From the NCBI GenBank assembly GCA_035555855.1, contig DATMGD010000017.1, positions 1 to 43,803 on the forward strand: DNA of 43,803 nt, written 5' to 3'. The DNA is from Palsa-892 sp035555855 (GTDB lineage Bacteria > Pseudomonadota > Alphaproteobacteria > Rhizobiales > Xanthobacteraceae). Below are positions 23,394 to 31,147 of this stretch, one piece after another (position 1 is the first letter of the stretch; each line of letters opens with the position of its first letter). The position numbers and the translations under genes are program-made. The notes below the pieces were generated by a model that worked only from the letters and a program-made list of their open reading frames with translations, did not search any database and was not told where the DNA came from.

Positions 23394-25338
23394 AGCGCCG
23401 GGCAGCCGGCGACAGGGCTGCGTAGCGCCGCCGGATTTTTCCGTACCGTGAAGTGCGTGCGAGGCCGTGCTCGGTCTTCTCCCAGCGGTGCGGCGCGGTG
23501 ACGAGCTGGATTGCGCTTCGCCAGGCGGCAAACGACAGCAAGACCCAGTAAAGCGGCATCAGAAGAAGCACCCAACTGCTGCTGAGCAGCTTCCGCCGCG
23601 CGAGCCCGACGAAGGCAAGCACAGCCGAGCCGATATAACCCGAGAAGAGAGTCGTGACGGCAAGCCCTTGGCGCAATGCATGGCCGACCGTATCGCTTTC
23701 AGCAAACAGATTGCCGAGCGTCGCATCGGTCAGCACCAGTGCGAGAAAGAACGGATGCACGAGCGCCGCGAGCACGGTGCCGCCGACCAGCAGCTGGAAA
23801 GTCAAAAAGCTGCCCAAACCAAGCTCCCGCAATGTGGTCAGGGGATAGCGCATATGCACGAGCCAGGTCTGGAGCCAGCCTTTGCACCACCGCGTTCGTT
23901 GCGAAAGCCACGCGCCTAGCCGCGCGGGGGCCTCTTCATACGTGGTCGAATCGATGACACCGGAGAGATAGCCAAAACGCGCAAGCCGCATGCCGAGGTC
24001 GGCGTCTTCGGTGACGTTATAAGGATCCCAGCCGCCGACCTTGCGCAGCACATCGGTGCGGAAGTGATTGGATGTGCCGCCGAGCGGCAGCGGCAAGCGC
24101 AGATCGGCGAGTGCTGGCAAGAAGACATCGAACAATCCGGCATATTCGGCGGCGAATTGCCGCGTCAGCCAGTTGTCGCCGACATTGTCGATCGCGAGCC
24201 GCGCCTGCACGCAGGCAAGATTGCGCGGACCGCGCCGGTATGCATTGAGCGCCACGCGCAACTGGTTCGGCTCCGGAACATCCTCGGCGTCGTAAATGAC
24301 GAGATAATCTCCGCGTGCGAAAGGCAGCGCAGCCGAAAGCGCCTTCGGTTTGGTGCGCGGACCCGCCTCCGGCGCGATGATGATCTCGATATGCGGATCG
24401 AGGTCGAGTGCCTCGAGTGCCGCGATGGTTGCTTCGTCGTCGGCCTCGCATACGAGTTTGATGTCGAGCTTTTCCGGCGGATAATCGATCTGCTGCAATG
24501 CCTCGATAAGCGAGGAGACGACGCGCGCTTCGCGATAAAGCGCGACGACGACGGTGTAATAGGGCAACGTACGATCCGGGGTGTCGAGCTTCGGAGCTTT
24601 CGTTTTCCGGATTTGGCAGGCATGTAGCCGCAGCGTGATCCACGCCAGAAATGCCCCGCCGAGCATCACTTCCACGGTTGCGAGCACTTCGTGGGGAAAA
24701 AAGTAGCTGCAGAGAGTCGCGAACAGGGCGCAGAGCAGCGCTACCCTGCGCAAGCCGTGCCTGCCATGCGCGGCCGCCGATAAATCCGGCCGCCAGTTGC
24801 GAAGCCCTTCTGCCGCCTGTTCGGCAAGCGCGTCAGCGCCGAGGCGCCGGACATACGCGGCCATGCGTTCGGGTGAGGTGAGGCGCAGCCGCTTTCGCAG
24901 CTCGGGGTTCCGATGGATGGCGAGCGCAAGATCGCGAAGCTTCAGTCCGCGCGGAGCGATGGTGATCGCCCGCGTACCGTCGACATAGCGCCGACGCAGC
25001 ACCCCGGTGTTTAGGGCTTCAAGAATCGGCCCGTCGGGCGGCACATCGTCGTCGAGCGGGTCGAAAGCGATCCCGAGCCGTTCGGCGATCGTTTTGGCAA
25101 TGACATCGGGCGAAAGAACGCCGCAGGCCCGCAGCACTTCGTCGCCACCCGTGCCGATGGCGCTGGCCCGGCGGGCGGCGGCATCGAGCAGGGCGTCGTC
25201 GACGAGATGGCGCACGGCGGCCAGTTCGAACGGAAGTTCATAGGTGCGAGCAGGCGGCGGCAGCTTTGAAGCTGGCTTGCGGTATGCGGCCGGCTGAGGG
25301 CCAGAAGCACGGCCTACAGCCGGCCGAAATATGTCCAT
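23338..25338 (-). CDS. Membrane glycosyltransferase family 2 with N-terminal MshEN domain
   Basis: A 666-residue protein. Residues about 50-180 resemble the MshEN / type II secretion GspE N-terminal fold (DEVLRACGVLSPDVIAKTIAERLGIAF), which can bind nucleotides such as c-di-GMP in some proteins. Two helices (about 200-245) follow, then a GT2 catalytic domain with YTVVVALYREA, CEADDEAT, DAEDVPEP (DxD-like), TEDADLGMRL and QRTRWCKGWLQTW (QxxRW), and several C-terminal helices, a cellulose/N-acetylglucosamine synthase-like layout. It probably exports a polysaccharide. ATG 25338 has GGGG about 5 nt upstream. The basic C-terminal tail (RPRPRRRFAKD) is encoded antisense to the end of SCO1. Confidence 0.86.
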   Translation of the reverse strand: MDIFRPAVGRASGPQPAAYRKPASKLPPPARTYELPFELAAVRHLVDDALLDAAARRASAIGTGGDEVLRACGVLSPDVIAKTIAERLGIAFDPLDDDVPPDGPILEALNTGVLRRRYVDGTRAITIAPRGLKLRDLALAIHRNPELRKRLRLTSPERMAAYVRRLGADALAEQAAEGLRNWRPDLSAAAHGRHGLRRVALLCALFATLCSYFFPHEVLATVEVMLGGAFLAWITLRLHACQIRKTKAPKLDTPDRTLPYYTVVVALYREARVVSSLIEALQQIDYPPEKLDIKLVCEADDEATIAALEALDLDPHIEIIIAPEAGPRTKPKALSAALPFARGDYLVIYDAEDVPEPNQLRVALNAYRRGPRNLACVQARLAIDNVGDNWLTRQFAAEYAGLFDVFLPALADLRLPLPLGGTSNHFRTDVLRKVGGWDPYNVTEDADLGMRLARFGYLSGVIDSTTYEEAPARLGAWLSQRTRWCKGWLQTWLVHMRYPLTTLRELGLGSFLTFQLLVGGTVLAALVHPFFLALVLTDATLGNLFAESDTVGHALRQGLAVTTLFSGYIGSAVLAFVGLARRKLLSSSWVLLLMPLYWVLLSFAAWRSAIQLVTAPHRWEKTEHGLARTSRYGKIRRRYAALSPAARRFRAGGADRPRPRRRFAKD

Positions 25339-25443
25339 TTCTTCCCCGAGCCCTGGGCCAGTCACCCGAACAGCCTATATTTACAAATCCACGGGCTATG
25401 GTGAAAGTCGCGCCGCAACATGGAATAGGCAGCGATCAGCGTG

Positions 25444-26358
25444 ATGATTCGGCTTTCAAACGCCCGGCAGCGGACGAAGTTGGGCGCGCTGGCGCTGTGC
25501 CAGACTGTTTGGCTTTTGGTCGCGTTATGTTCAGCGACTTTCGTTGCAAGCGCACTGGCGCAGCCGCAAAGCCAAACACAAACCAAAAATACGGACGTCT
25601 TTATTCCCGGCTTCTGGGACCCGAAACACCGGCCGGAAAAGCCGGATATCTCCCGCATGGGGACTATTCGTTTCCTGACCGAGGACGACTACCCGCCTTT
25701 CAACTTCAAGGGACCGAACGGCGAGGTCACCGGTTTCAACGTCGATCTTGCGCGGGCGCTCTGCGACGAACTCGGCGCGATGTGCACGATCCAGGTGCGC
25801 CGCTTCGATACGCTGCTCGACGCGCTCGACAAGAACCAGGGCGATGCCGTCATCGCTTCGATCGCGATCACGCCGCAGAACCGGGCGCGTGCCGATTTTA
25901 CCGATCGCTATTACCGCACGCCCGCGCGTTTCGTCGCGCGCAAGGAAGTGGCGTTCGATCTCATTACGCCGGAAGCATTGGCGGGCCGCAAAGTTGGCGT
26001 CGTGGCCGGCTCGGCGCATGAAGCCTACTTGCGCAATTTCTTCCCGGAGATGTCGATCCGCAGCTATCCAAATCTTGAAACCGCGCTCGCTTCGCTCCGG
26101 CGTGCCGAGACCGATCTTTTTTTCGGCGACGGCATCACCATCGCGTTCTGGCTGAACGGTTCGGGCTCGGGAAACTGCTGCGTTTTCCGCGGCGGCCCTT
26201 TTACGGAGAGCCATTATTTCGGCGAAGGCGTCGGCATCGCGGTCAAGCGCGGCAACGAAACGCTGCGCCGCGCGCTTAATTACGGCCTGTTCCGGCTATG
26301 GGAGAAGGGCACCTATACCGATCTCTACTTGCGTTATTTCCCCATCAGCTTCTATTGA
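25444..26358 (+). CDS. Periplasmic substrate-binding protein, family 3 (amino-acid type)
   Basis: A 304-residue exported protein with signal peptide (hydrophobic core LCQTVWLLVALCSATFVASA, then LAQPQ). A linker of about 35 residues (FIPGFWDPKHRPEKPD) leads to a bacterial solute-binding family 3 domain: IRFLTEDDYPPFNF, GFNVDLARALCDELGA, ASIAITPQNRARADFTDRYYRTPARFV and the GRKVGVVAGSAHEAYL hinge. No permease or ATPase gene adjoins it, so it is either an orphan component or a sensor-like binding protein. ATG 25444 (or GTG 25441) has a poor RBS. lysS follows, with its frame starting immediately after this stop. Confidence 0.85.
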   Translation: MIRLSNARQRTKLGALALCQTVWLLVALCSATFVASALAQPQSQTQTKNTDVFIPGFWDPKHRPEKPDISRMGTIRFLTEDDYPPFNFKGPNGEVTGFNVDLARALCDELGAMCTIQVRRFDTLLDALDKNQGDAVIASIAITPQNRARADFTDRYYRTPARFVARKEVAFDLITPEALAGRKVGVVAGSAHEAYLRNFFPEMSIRSYPNLETALASLRRAETDLFFGDGITIAFWLNGSGSGNCCVFRGGPFTESHYFGEGVGIAVKRGNETLRRALNYGLFRLWEKGTYTDLYLRYFPISFY

Positions 26359-26382
26359 ATGCGGGAAATTGAAGAGATCGTG

Positions 26383-28014
26383 ATGGCCGAGACAGCGCTT
26401 GCGCAGAACCTGAGAGAAGTTGCCGAGAATTCCGCCGCCTGGCCGTTCGAGGAGGCGAAGAAGGTCGTCGCACGCCTGAAGAAACAGCCCAAGGATGAGG
26501 TGATCTTCGAGACCGGCTACGGCCCCTCGGGCCTGCCGCATCTCGGCACCTTCGGCGAAGTCGCCCGCACGACGATGGTACGCCATGCCTTCCGCGTGCT
26601 CACCGACGACAAAATCAGGACGCGGTTGATCGCGTTTTCCGACGACATGGACGGGCTCCGCAAGGTGCCCGACAACGTGCCGAACAAGGAAATGCTGACC
26701 GAGGATATCGGTAAGCCGCTCACGGTGGTGCGCGACCCGTTCGGCACCCACAAGAGTTTCGGCGAGCACAACAACGCGATGCTGCGCGGCTTCCTCGATC
26801 AGTTCGGCTTCGAGTACGAATTTATGTCCTCGACCGAGTGCTACAAGTCCGGCCGCTTCGACAAGACGCTCCTTCTGATGCTGGAGCGTTTCGACAAGAT
26901 CATGAAGATCATGCTGCCGTCGCTGCGCGAGGAGCGTGCGCAGACATACTCGCCATTTTTGCCGATCGATCCGAGGACGGGCATCGTGTTGCAGGTGGCA
27001 GTCACGGCGCATGACGCCAAGGCCGGTACCATCACCTACGAAGACCCGGCGACCAAGACGGCGGTTACGACGCCGGTCACCGGCGGTCATTGCAAGCTGC
27101 AATGGAAGCCCGACTGGGCGATGCGCTGGGTCGCGCTCGGCATCGATTACGAAATGGCCGGCAAGGACCTCATCGATTCGGTGAAGCTCTCGAGCCAGAT
27201 CTGCCGTGCGCTCGACGGCACGCCGCCCGAAGGCTTCAATTATGAACTGTTCCTCGACGAGAAGGGCCAGAAGATTTCGAAGTCGAAGGGCAACGGCCTC
27301 ACCATCGAGGAGTGGCTGCGCTACGCGAGCCCCGAGTCGCTGTCGCTCTTTATGTATCGCGAGCCGAAGGCCGCGAAGCGCCTGCACTTCGATGTGATCC
27401 CGCGCAATGTCGATGAATACCAGCAATTCCTCGACGCCTACCCGAAGCAGGAATGGAAGCAGCGGCTCGCCAATCCGGTCTGGCATGTCCATACCGGCAA
27501 TCCGCCGCAGGTCGAGATGCCGGTTTCGTTCCAGATGCTGCTCACGCTCGTCTCGTCGTCGAACGCCGAGAACGCCGAAACGCTTTGGGGCTTCATCGGC
27601 CGTTACCGGCCGGGTGTGACGAAAGAGACGCATCCGAAGCTCGGCGCGCTCGTCGAATACGCCATCCGCTATTTCCACGATTTCGTGCTGCCGGAAAAGA
27701 AATTCCGCCAGCCGACCGATATGGAGCGCGCGGCGCTCGGCGATTTGCGCGACGCGCTCTCGCAACTGCCGGAGAGTGTGACGGCGCAGGAAATCCAGGA
27801 CGTCGTTTACGAAATCGGCCGCCGCGAGCCGTTCCTCGACGAGAAGAAAAAAGCCAAGGACGGCAAGCCCGGCGTTTCGCTCGAGTGGTTCAACATGCTC
27901 TATCAAGTGCTGCTCGGGCAGGAAAAAGGCCCGCGCTTCGGCTCGTTCGTCGCCGTTTACGGCATCAAGAATGCCGTCGCGATGATCGACGGGGCGCTGG
28001 CGCGCAGCGCATAA
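26383..28014 (+). CDS. lysS: Lysyl-tRNA synthetase, class I
   Basis: A 543-residue class I (archaeal-type) LysRS, the form used by many Alphaproteobacteria in place of class II LysRS. The HIGH-like motif lies in GYGPSGLPHLGTF, and the KMSKS-like signature is KISKSKG near residue 297. CKLQWKPDWAMRW is a class I LysRS hallmark. It charges tRNA-Lys. The frame opens at 26359 right after the binding-protein stop, but ATG 26383, with AGAG about 7 nt upstream, matches homologues better. A strong intrinsic terminator follows. Confidence 0.95.
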   Translation: MAETALAQNLREVAENSAAWPFEEAKKVVARLKKQPKDEVIFETGYGPSGLPHLGTFGEVARTTMVRHAFRVLTDDKIRTRLIAFSDDMDGLRKVPDNVPNKEMLTEDIGKPLTVVRDPFGTHKSFGEHNNAMLRGFLDQFGFEYEFMSSTECYKSGRFDKTLLLMLERFDKIMKIMLPSLREERAQTYSPFLPIDPRTGIVLQVAVTAHDAKAGTITYEDPATKTAVTTPVTGGHCKLQWKPDWAMRWVALGIDYEMAGKDLIDSVKLSSQICRALDGTPPEGFNYELFLDEKGQKISKSKGNGLTIEEWLRYASPESLSLFMYREPKAAKRLHFDVIPRNVDEYQQFLDAYPKQEWKQRLANPVWHVHTGNPPQVEMPVSFQMLLTLVSSSNAENAETLWGFIGRYRPGVTKETHPKLGALVEYAIRYFHDFVLPEKKFRQPTDMERAALGDLRDALSQLPESVTAQEIQDVVYEIGRREPFLDEKKKAKDGKPGVSLEWFNMLYQVLLGQEKGPRFGSFVAVYGIKNAVAMIDGALARSA

Positions 28015-28015
28015 G

Positions 28016-28042
28016 ACAAACCCCGCTAATGCGGGGTTTGTT
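28016..28042. terminator. Bidirectional intrinsic terminator after lysS
   Basis: A perfect 11-bp stem (ACAAACCCCGC 28016-28026, GCGGGGTTTGT 28031-28041) with TAAT loop, directly after the lysS stop. U-rich sequence follows in both directions, so it probably serves lysS and the converging carbonic-anhydrase-like gene. Confidence 0.9.
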
Positions 28043-28065
28043 GTGCTTCACTTCTTTCAAGAATC

Positions 28066-28611
28066 TCAAGCGAACATTTCGATCCGGCCGTTGAGCGCCA
28101 TCAGCCCGGTTTCGACACCGAGCTTCGGCAGCCGCTCTTTCATCTGTTCGCGGAATTGCGCGAGCGCCGCTTTATGCGTTGCCGTTTCCGTCTTCCAGTT
28201 GGCGACGCTGCCCTCGCCATAGGCGATCTTGGCCGCGCCGCAATCGCGGTGATTGATCGCGATGACTTTCTTGATGTTGTGCAGGTCGACCGAGGCGGCG
28301 ACATTATCCCACCAGGCCTTGTGCCAATCCTTGAACGGTTCGGCGACAACGCCGACGGCTGCGCCCGCGATCACGAACTGGCTGTATTTCCCGGCAAGAT
28401 GGCGGCGGCGCGCGTAATAGCGCACCGGTCCTTGCAGGCGCGGGTCGATGCAGGAAAGCACCATCGCCTCGTAGTTTTTCTTGGGGGCTGCGAACGCGAG
28501 AGACGGCAGCAGGGCCGACACGCCGGCGGCGGCTCCGGTCATCAGAAAACGCCGGCGATCGAAACGCTGTCCCATCAGGTCAGCGCAGCAGGTGCAGCCG
28601 TTTAATTTCAA
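28066..28611 (-). CDS. Tat-exported beta-carbonic-anhydrase-like protein
   Basis: A 181-residue protein with a twin-arginine signal (DRRRFLMTGAAAGVSALLPS, then AFA). The mature part keeps the beta-carbonic anhydrase zinc and active-site set: Cys54, Asp56, Arg58 (SCIDPR) and His121, Cys124 (NHRDCG), with the expected H-x-x-C spacing. It is shorter than classical beta-CAs (about 220 residues). The N-terminus before the RR motif carries a Cys-rich piece (CTCC). TTG 28611 is preferred because GGGGGGA lies 6 nt upstream; ATG 28575 has no RBS. Hydration of CO2 in the periplasm is inferred, not shown. Confidence 0.75.
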   Translation of the reverse strand: MKLNGCTCCADLMGQRFDRRRFLMTGAAAGVSALLPSLAFAAPKKNYEAMVLSCIDPRLQGPVRYYARRRHLAGKYSQFVIAGAAVGVVAEPFKDWHKAWWDNVAASVDLHNIKKVIAINHRDCGAAKIAYGEGSVANWKTETATHKAALAQFREQMKERLPKLGVETGLMALNGRIEMFA

Positions 28612-28634
28612 GATGTATCCCCCCTTGAAGTGCT

Positions 28635-29273
28635 CTATTGGCTTGCCCAGACAATCCGCGCGATCCACAGAATGTCCGCGGCCGGAATGTTGCGATCCTT
28701 GTGCGCCGGATTGAGCGAGGCAAGTTCCACCGCCTTGGCGTTCTTGCGCTTCAATTCCTTCGCCAGCACCTCGCCGTCCTTGGTCTTCACGACGACGCGG
28801 TCGCCCTTGCGGATTTGCGCGGCCGGCGAGACGAGCAGGATATCGCCCTTGCGATAGAGCGGTTCCATGGAGTTGCCGGAGACTTCAAGCGCATAGGCGT
28901 TATCGTCATCGACGTTCGGGAACATGATCTCGTCCCAGCCGCTGCCCACCGGGAAACCGCCGTCGTCGAAATAGCCGCCGCTGCCCGCTTCCGCGAAACC
29001 GATCAGCGGCACCGGGCGCTTCGGCTTGCGCTCCTTCTTGGTGAGGAGCGAGATGAATTCGTCGATGGTGGCGCCGGTCGCTTGCAGGACCTTGGCGACC
29101 GATTCAGTCGATGGCCAGCGCGGCCGGCCTTCCGGCGTGATGCGTTTCGATTTGTTGAAGCTCGTGGGATCGAGCCCCGCCTTCTTGGCAAGGCCCGATG
29201 GTGAATAGCCATAGCGCGCTGCCAGGCGGTCGATCGCACCCCATACCTGGGGGTGGGTAAGCATGGTCGCCAC
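28635..29273 (-). CDS. S24-family (LexA/CI-like) transcriptional repressor
   Basis: A 212-residue regulator. The N-terminal XRE-type helix-turn-helix (YSPSGLAKKAGLDPTSFNKSKR) is followed by an S24 peptidase-like domain. The Ser-Lys dyad Ser135 (GNSMEP) and Lys172 (VLAKEL) has the 37-residue spacing of LexA, and an Ala96-Gly97 pair sits where LexA is cleaved. Self-cleavage is therefore possible. GTG 29273 is the start, with GGAG 8 nt upstream. No prophage genes are present, so this is a chromosomal regulator of the kind widespread in Rhizobiales. It overlaps nothing; the TTG start of the carbonic-anhydrase-like gene lies 23 bp past its stop, so the two may be co-transcribed. Confidence 0.9.
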   Translation of the reverse strand: MATMLTHPQVWGAIDRLAARYGYSPSGLAKKAGLDPTSFNKSKRITPEGRPRWPSTESVAKVLQATGATIDEFISLLTKKERKPKRPVPLIGFAEAGSGGYFDDGGFPVGSGWDEIMFPNVDDDNAYALEVSGNSMEPLYRKGDILLVSPAAQIRKGDRVVVKTKDGEVLAKELKRKNAKAVELASLNPAHKDRNIPAADILWIARIVWASQ

Positions 29274-29430
29274 GAATCGTACTCCCTGATTTTCGCTGTA
29301 GGAATAATGACCTGTGTGTGCCGCGTCCAGTAATTATTCAAAAGGGAACTTTGCAGTTGATTCAGATGCCGGGCTGTGGCGAATTGCACGGAACAAACCC
29401 AGCAATTCCGCCATTTGTCGAAAGCCCCTC

Positions 29431-30489
29431 GTGATCCGTCTCCTTGACCTTGCACGCCCCTTCACAGGCTTGATCGACCCGGAAGAGGCGCATCGCCTTG
29501 CCTTGAACGCGCTAAAGTTGCTGCCCGGCTCGCGCGGGCGCGACGATCTGCGTCTACGTGTCACAGTCGCCGGAATAGAATTTCCCAATCCGCTCGGCAT
29601 TGCCGCGGGCTTCGACAAGAATGCCGACGTGCCCGATGCCGTGCTTGGTCTCGGTTTCGGTTTTGCCGAAGTCGGCACGATCACACCGCGCCCGCAGCCG
29701 GGCAATCCACGGCCGCGTGTATTTCGTCTGCCGGCGAGCGAAGGCGTCATCAATCGACTCGGTTTCAACAATGACGGCTTCGAGCGCGCGTTAGCGCGGC
29801 TGAAAGCGCGCCGCACCAGGGGCGGCATCGTCGGCGTCAATGTCGGCGCCAACAAGGATTCCACCGATCGCGCCGCTGACTATGTAAATGGCATCGCTAC
29901 CTTCGCCGATCTTGCGAGCTATTTCGTCGTCAACATCTCGTCGCCCAACACACCGGGTCTGCGCGATTTGCAGGCATCGGATGCGTTGCACGATCTTCTG
30001 GCGCGCGTCATGGAAGCGCGCGAGCAGGCCGCGGTGAAGCACGGCCGCCGGCCGGTGTTCCTGAAAATTTCGCCCGATCTTTCGCTTGCCGAGCTTGACG
30101 ATGTCATCGCCGCAGTGCGCAAGCATCCGGTCGATGCGCTTGTCGTCTCCAACACGACGCTGTCGCGCCCCGCGCTTTTGCGCGGCGATCATGCCGAGGA
30201 GGGCGGCGGCCTCTCGGGCAAGCCGCTGTTTCCGCTCTCGACCTTGATGCTGAAGGAAACTTATCGCCGCGTCGGCAAGGATATTCCGCTGATCGGCGTC
30301 GGCGGTGTCGACAGCGCCGAAGCCGCCTGGGCGAAGATCGCCGCCGGCGCATCGCTCGTCCAGCTCTATACGGGCCTCGTCTACAAAGGCTTCGGCCTCG
30401 TCGGCAAAATCAAGTCAGGCCTGCGCCGCCGCCTCGACGAGCGCGGTTACAAGTCGATCGCAGAAGCGGTCGGCAAGGACGCGGATTAA
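29431..30489 (+). CDS. pyrD: Dihydroorotate dehydrogenase (quinone), class 2
   Basis: A 352-residue class 2 (membrane-associated, quinone-dependent) enzyme of pyrimidine synthesis. It shows the N-terminal amphipathic region RLLDLARPFTGLIDPEEAHRLAL, GIAAGFDKNAD, EVGTITPRPQPGNPRPRVFRL, NRLGFNN, NISSPNTPGLR with the class 2 catalytic Ser, VSNTTLSRP, and the FMN-phosphate loop LIGVGGVDSAEAAWAKIAAGASLVQLYTGL. The frame is open upstream to 29314, but GTG 29431 matches the family start. The TAA stop shares TTAA with the convergent small membrane-protein gene. Confidence 0.95.
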   Translation: MIRLLDLARPFTGLIDPEEAHRLALNALKLLPGSRGRDDLRLRVTVAGIEFPNPLGIAAGFDKNADVPDAVLGLGFGFAEVGTITPRPQPGNPRPRVFRLPASEGVINRLGFNNDGFERALARLKARRTRGGIVGVNVGANKDSTDRAADYVNGIATFADLASYFVVNISSPNTPGLRDLQASDALHDLLARVMEAREQAAVKHGRRPVFLKISPDLSLAELDDVIAAVRKHPVDALVVSNTTLSRPALLRGDHAEEGGGLSGKPLFPLSTLMLKETYRRVGKDIPLIGVGGVDSAEAAWAKIAAGASLVQLYTGLVYKGFGLVGKIKSGLRRRLDERGYKSIAEAVGKDAD

Positions 30490-30767
30490 CGCGGCCCGTC
30501 GCGGCGCGAGCGCAGGAGCCGCGCGATCAGCCAGATCGGGAAAACAAGGATCGCGCCGAGCACGAAATAGCGCCACACCGAGTCGATCGCGTCCCAGCCG
30601 AGATTCCAGATCTTGCGGATCAGCCGCTCGATGCTCGGGATCAAATTCCACGGGTCGAAGCCGAAAGCGGTGAGCAGCACGCCGATCACGATCGACAGCA
30701 GAATCAGCCGCACGATCACCCACAAGGGCGAACCGCCGAAAAACCGGTCGATGGCATTATCGGACAT
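30486..30767 (-). CDS. Small membrane protein (DUF6460-like)
   Basis: A 93-residue protein with two hydrophobic helices (LWVIVRLILLSIVIGVLLTAFGF and YFVLGAILVFPIWLIARLL) separated by an amphipathic segment with DPWNLIPSIERLIRKIW. The pattern fits the short DUF6460-type integral membrane proteins of Rhizobiales; the function is unknown. ATG 30767 has an excellent RBS (GGAGG, 5 nt). It is convergent with pyrD. Confidence 0.8.
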   Translation of the reverse strand: MSDNAIDRFFGGSPLWVIVRLILLSIVIGVLLTAFGFDPWNLIPSIERLIRKIWNLGWDAIDSVWRYFVLGAILVFPIWLIARLLRSRRDGPR

Positions 30768-31147
30768 CCTTACCTCCATCCGCTTCGCCCGCATTTAGCA
30801 CGAGCAGATGGGGCAGGCGAGGCTTGACCGCAAGACCGTGACCGCAAGACCTTGGCCGCAAGACTTGACCCTAAGTCCCGGCTGGGGTTGTTGGCGCCTG
30901 TCATAAAGGCGATGGATGAGCCTGCTTTCGGCCCTTTTCCTCTCTTCCGGCGCTCAAACTCGATCCCGAAGATCGCCTCGGCGCGACGGCGCGATCCTGC
31001 GCGATACTTTGCGTTTTGCGCAAGGCGAGCGGCACCTGCGGGAAGCGGCAACGCGGCCGGAATGCAGATACGCCTGCTGGAAAATGTCGCCATCCGGCAG
31101 GAGCAAAATCTGCCGGTTGAAGGTTTGCTTGCGGTGTTGAGTAGGAG
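30768..31147. other. Non-coding region with a minisatellite
   Basis: About 380 bp with no credible gene; the open frames at 30852-31151 (+) and 30901-31260 (-) lack RBS and have shadow-like Arg/Ser/Ala composition. It contains a 14-bp tandem repeat (30824-30878) and presumably the minus-strand promoter of the small membrane protein. I could not recognise a decayed gene in the rest. Confidence 0.55.
30824..30878 (+). repeat. Four-copy 14-bp tandem repeat
   Basis: Units TTGACCGCAAGACC (30824-30837), GTGACCGCAAGACC (30838-30851), TTGGCCGCAAGAC (30852-30864, one base short) and TTGACCCTAAGTCC (30865-30878). Units 1 and 2 differ at one position; the array then decays, like the argF repeat. Confidence 0.8.

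Noticed and set aside
26296..27906. 536-residue minus-strand frame opposite lysS
   Set aside because: LysRS motifs on the plus strand are unambiguous; the antisense frame is open only because of codon bias.
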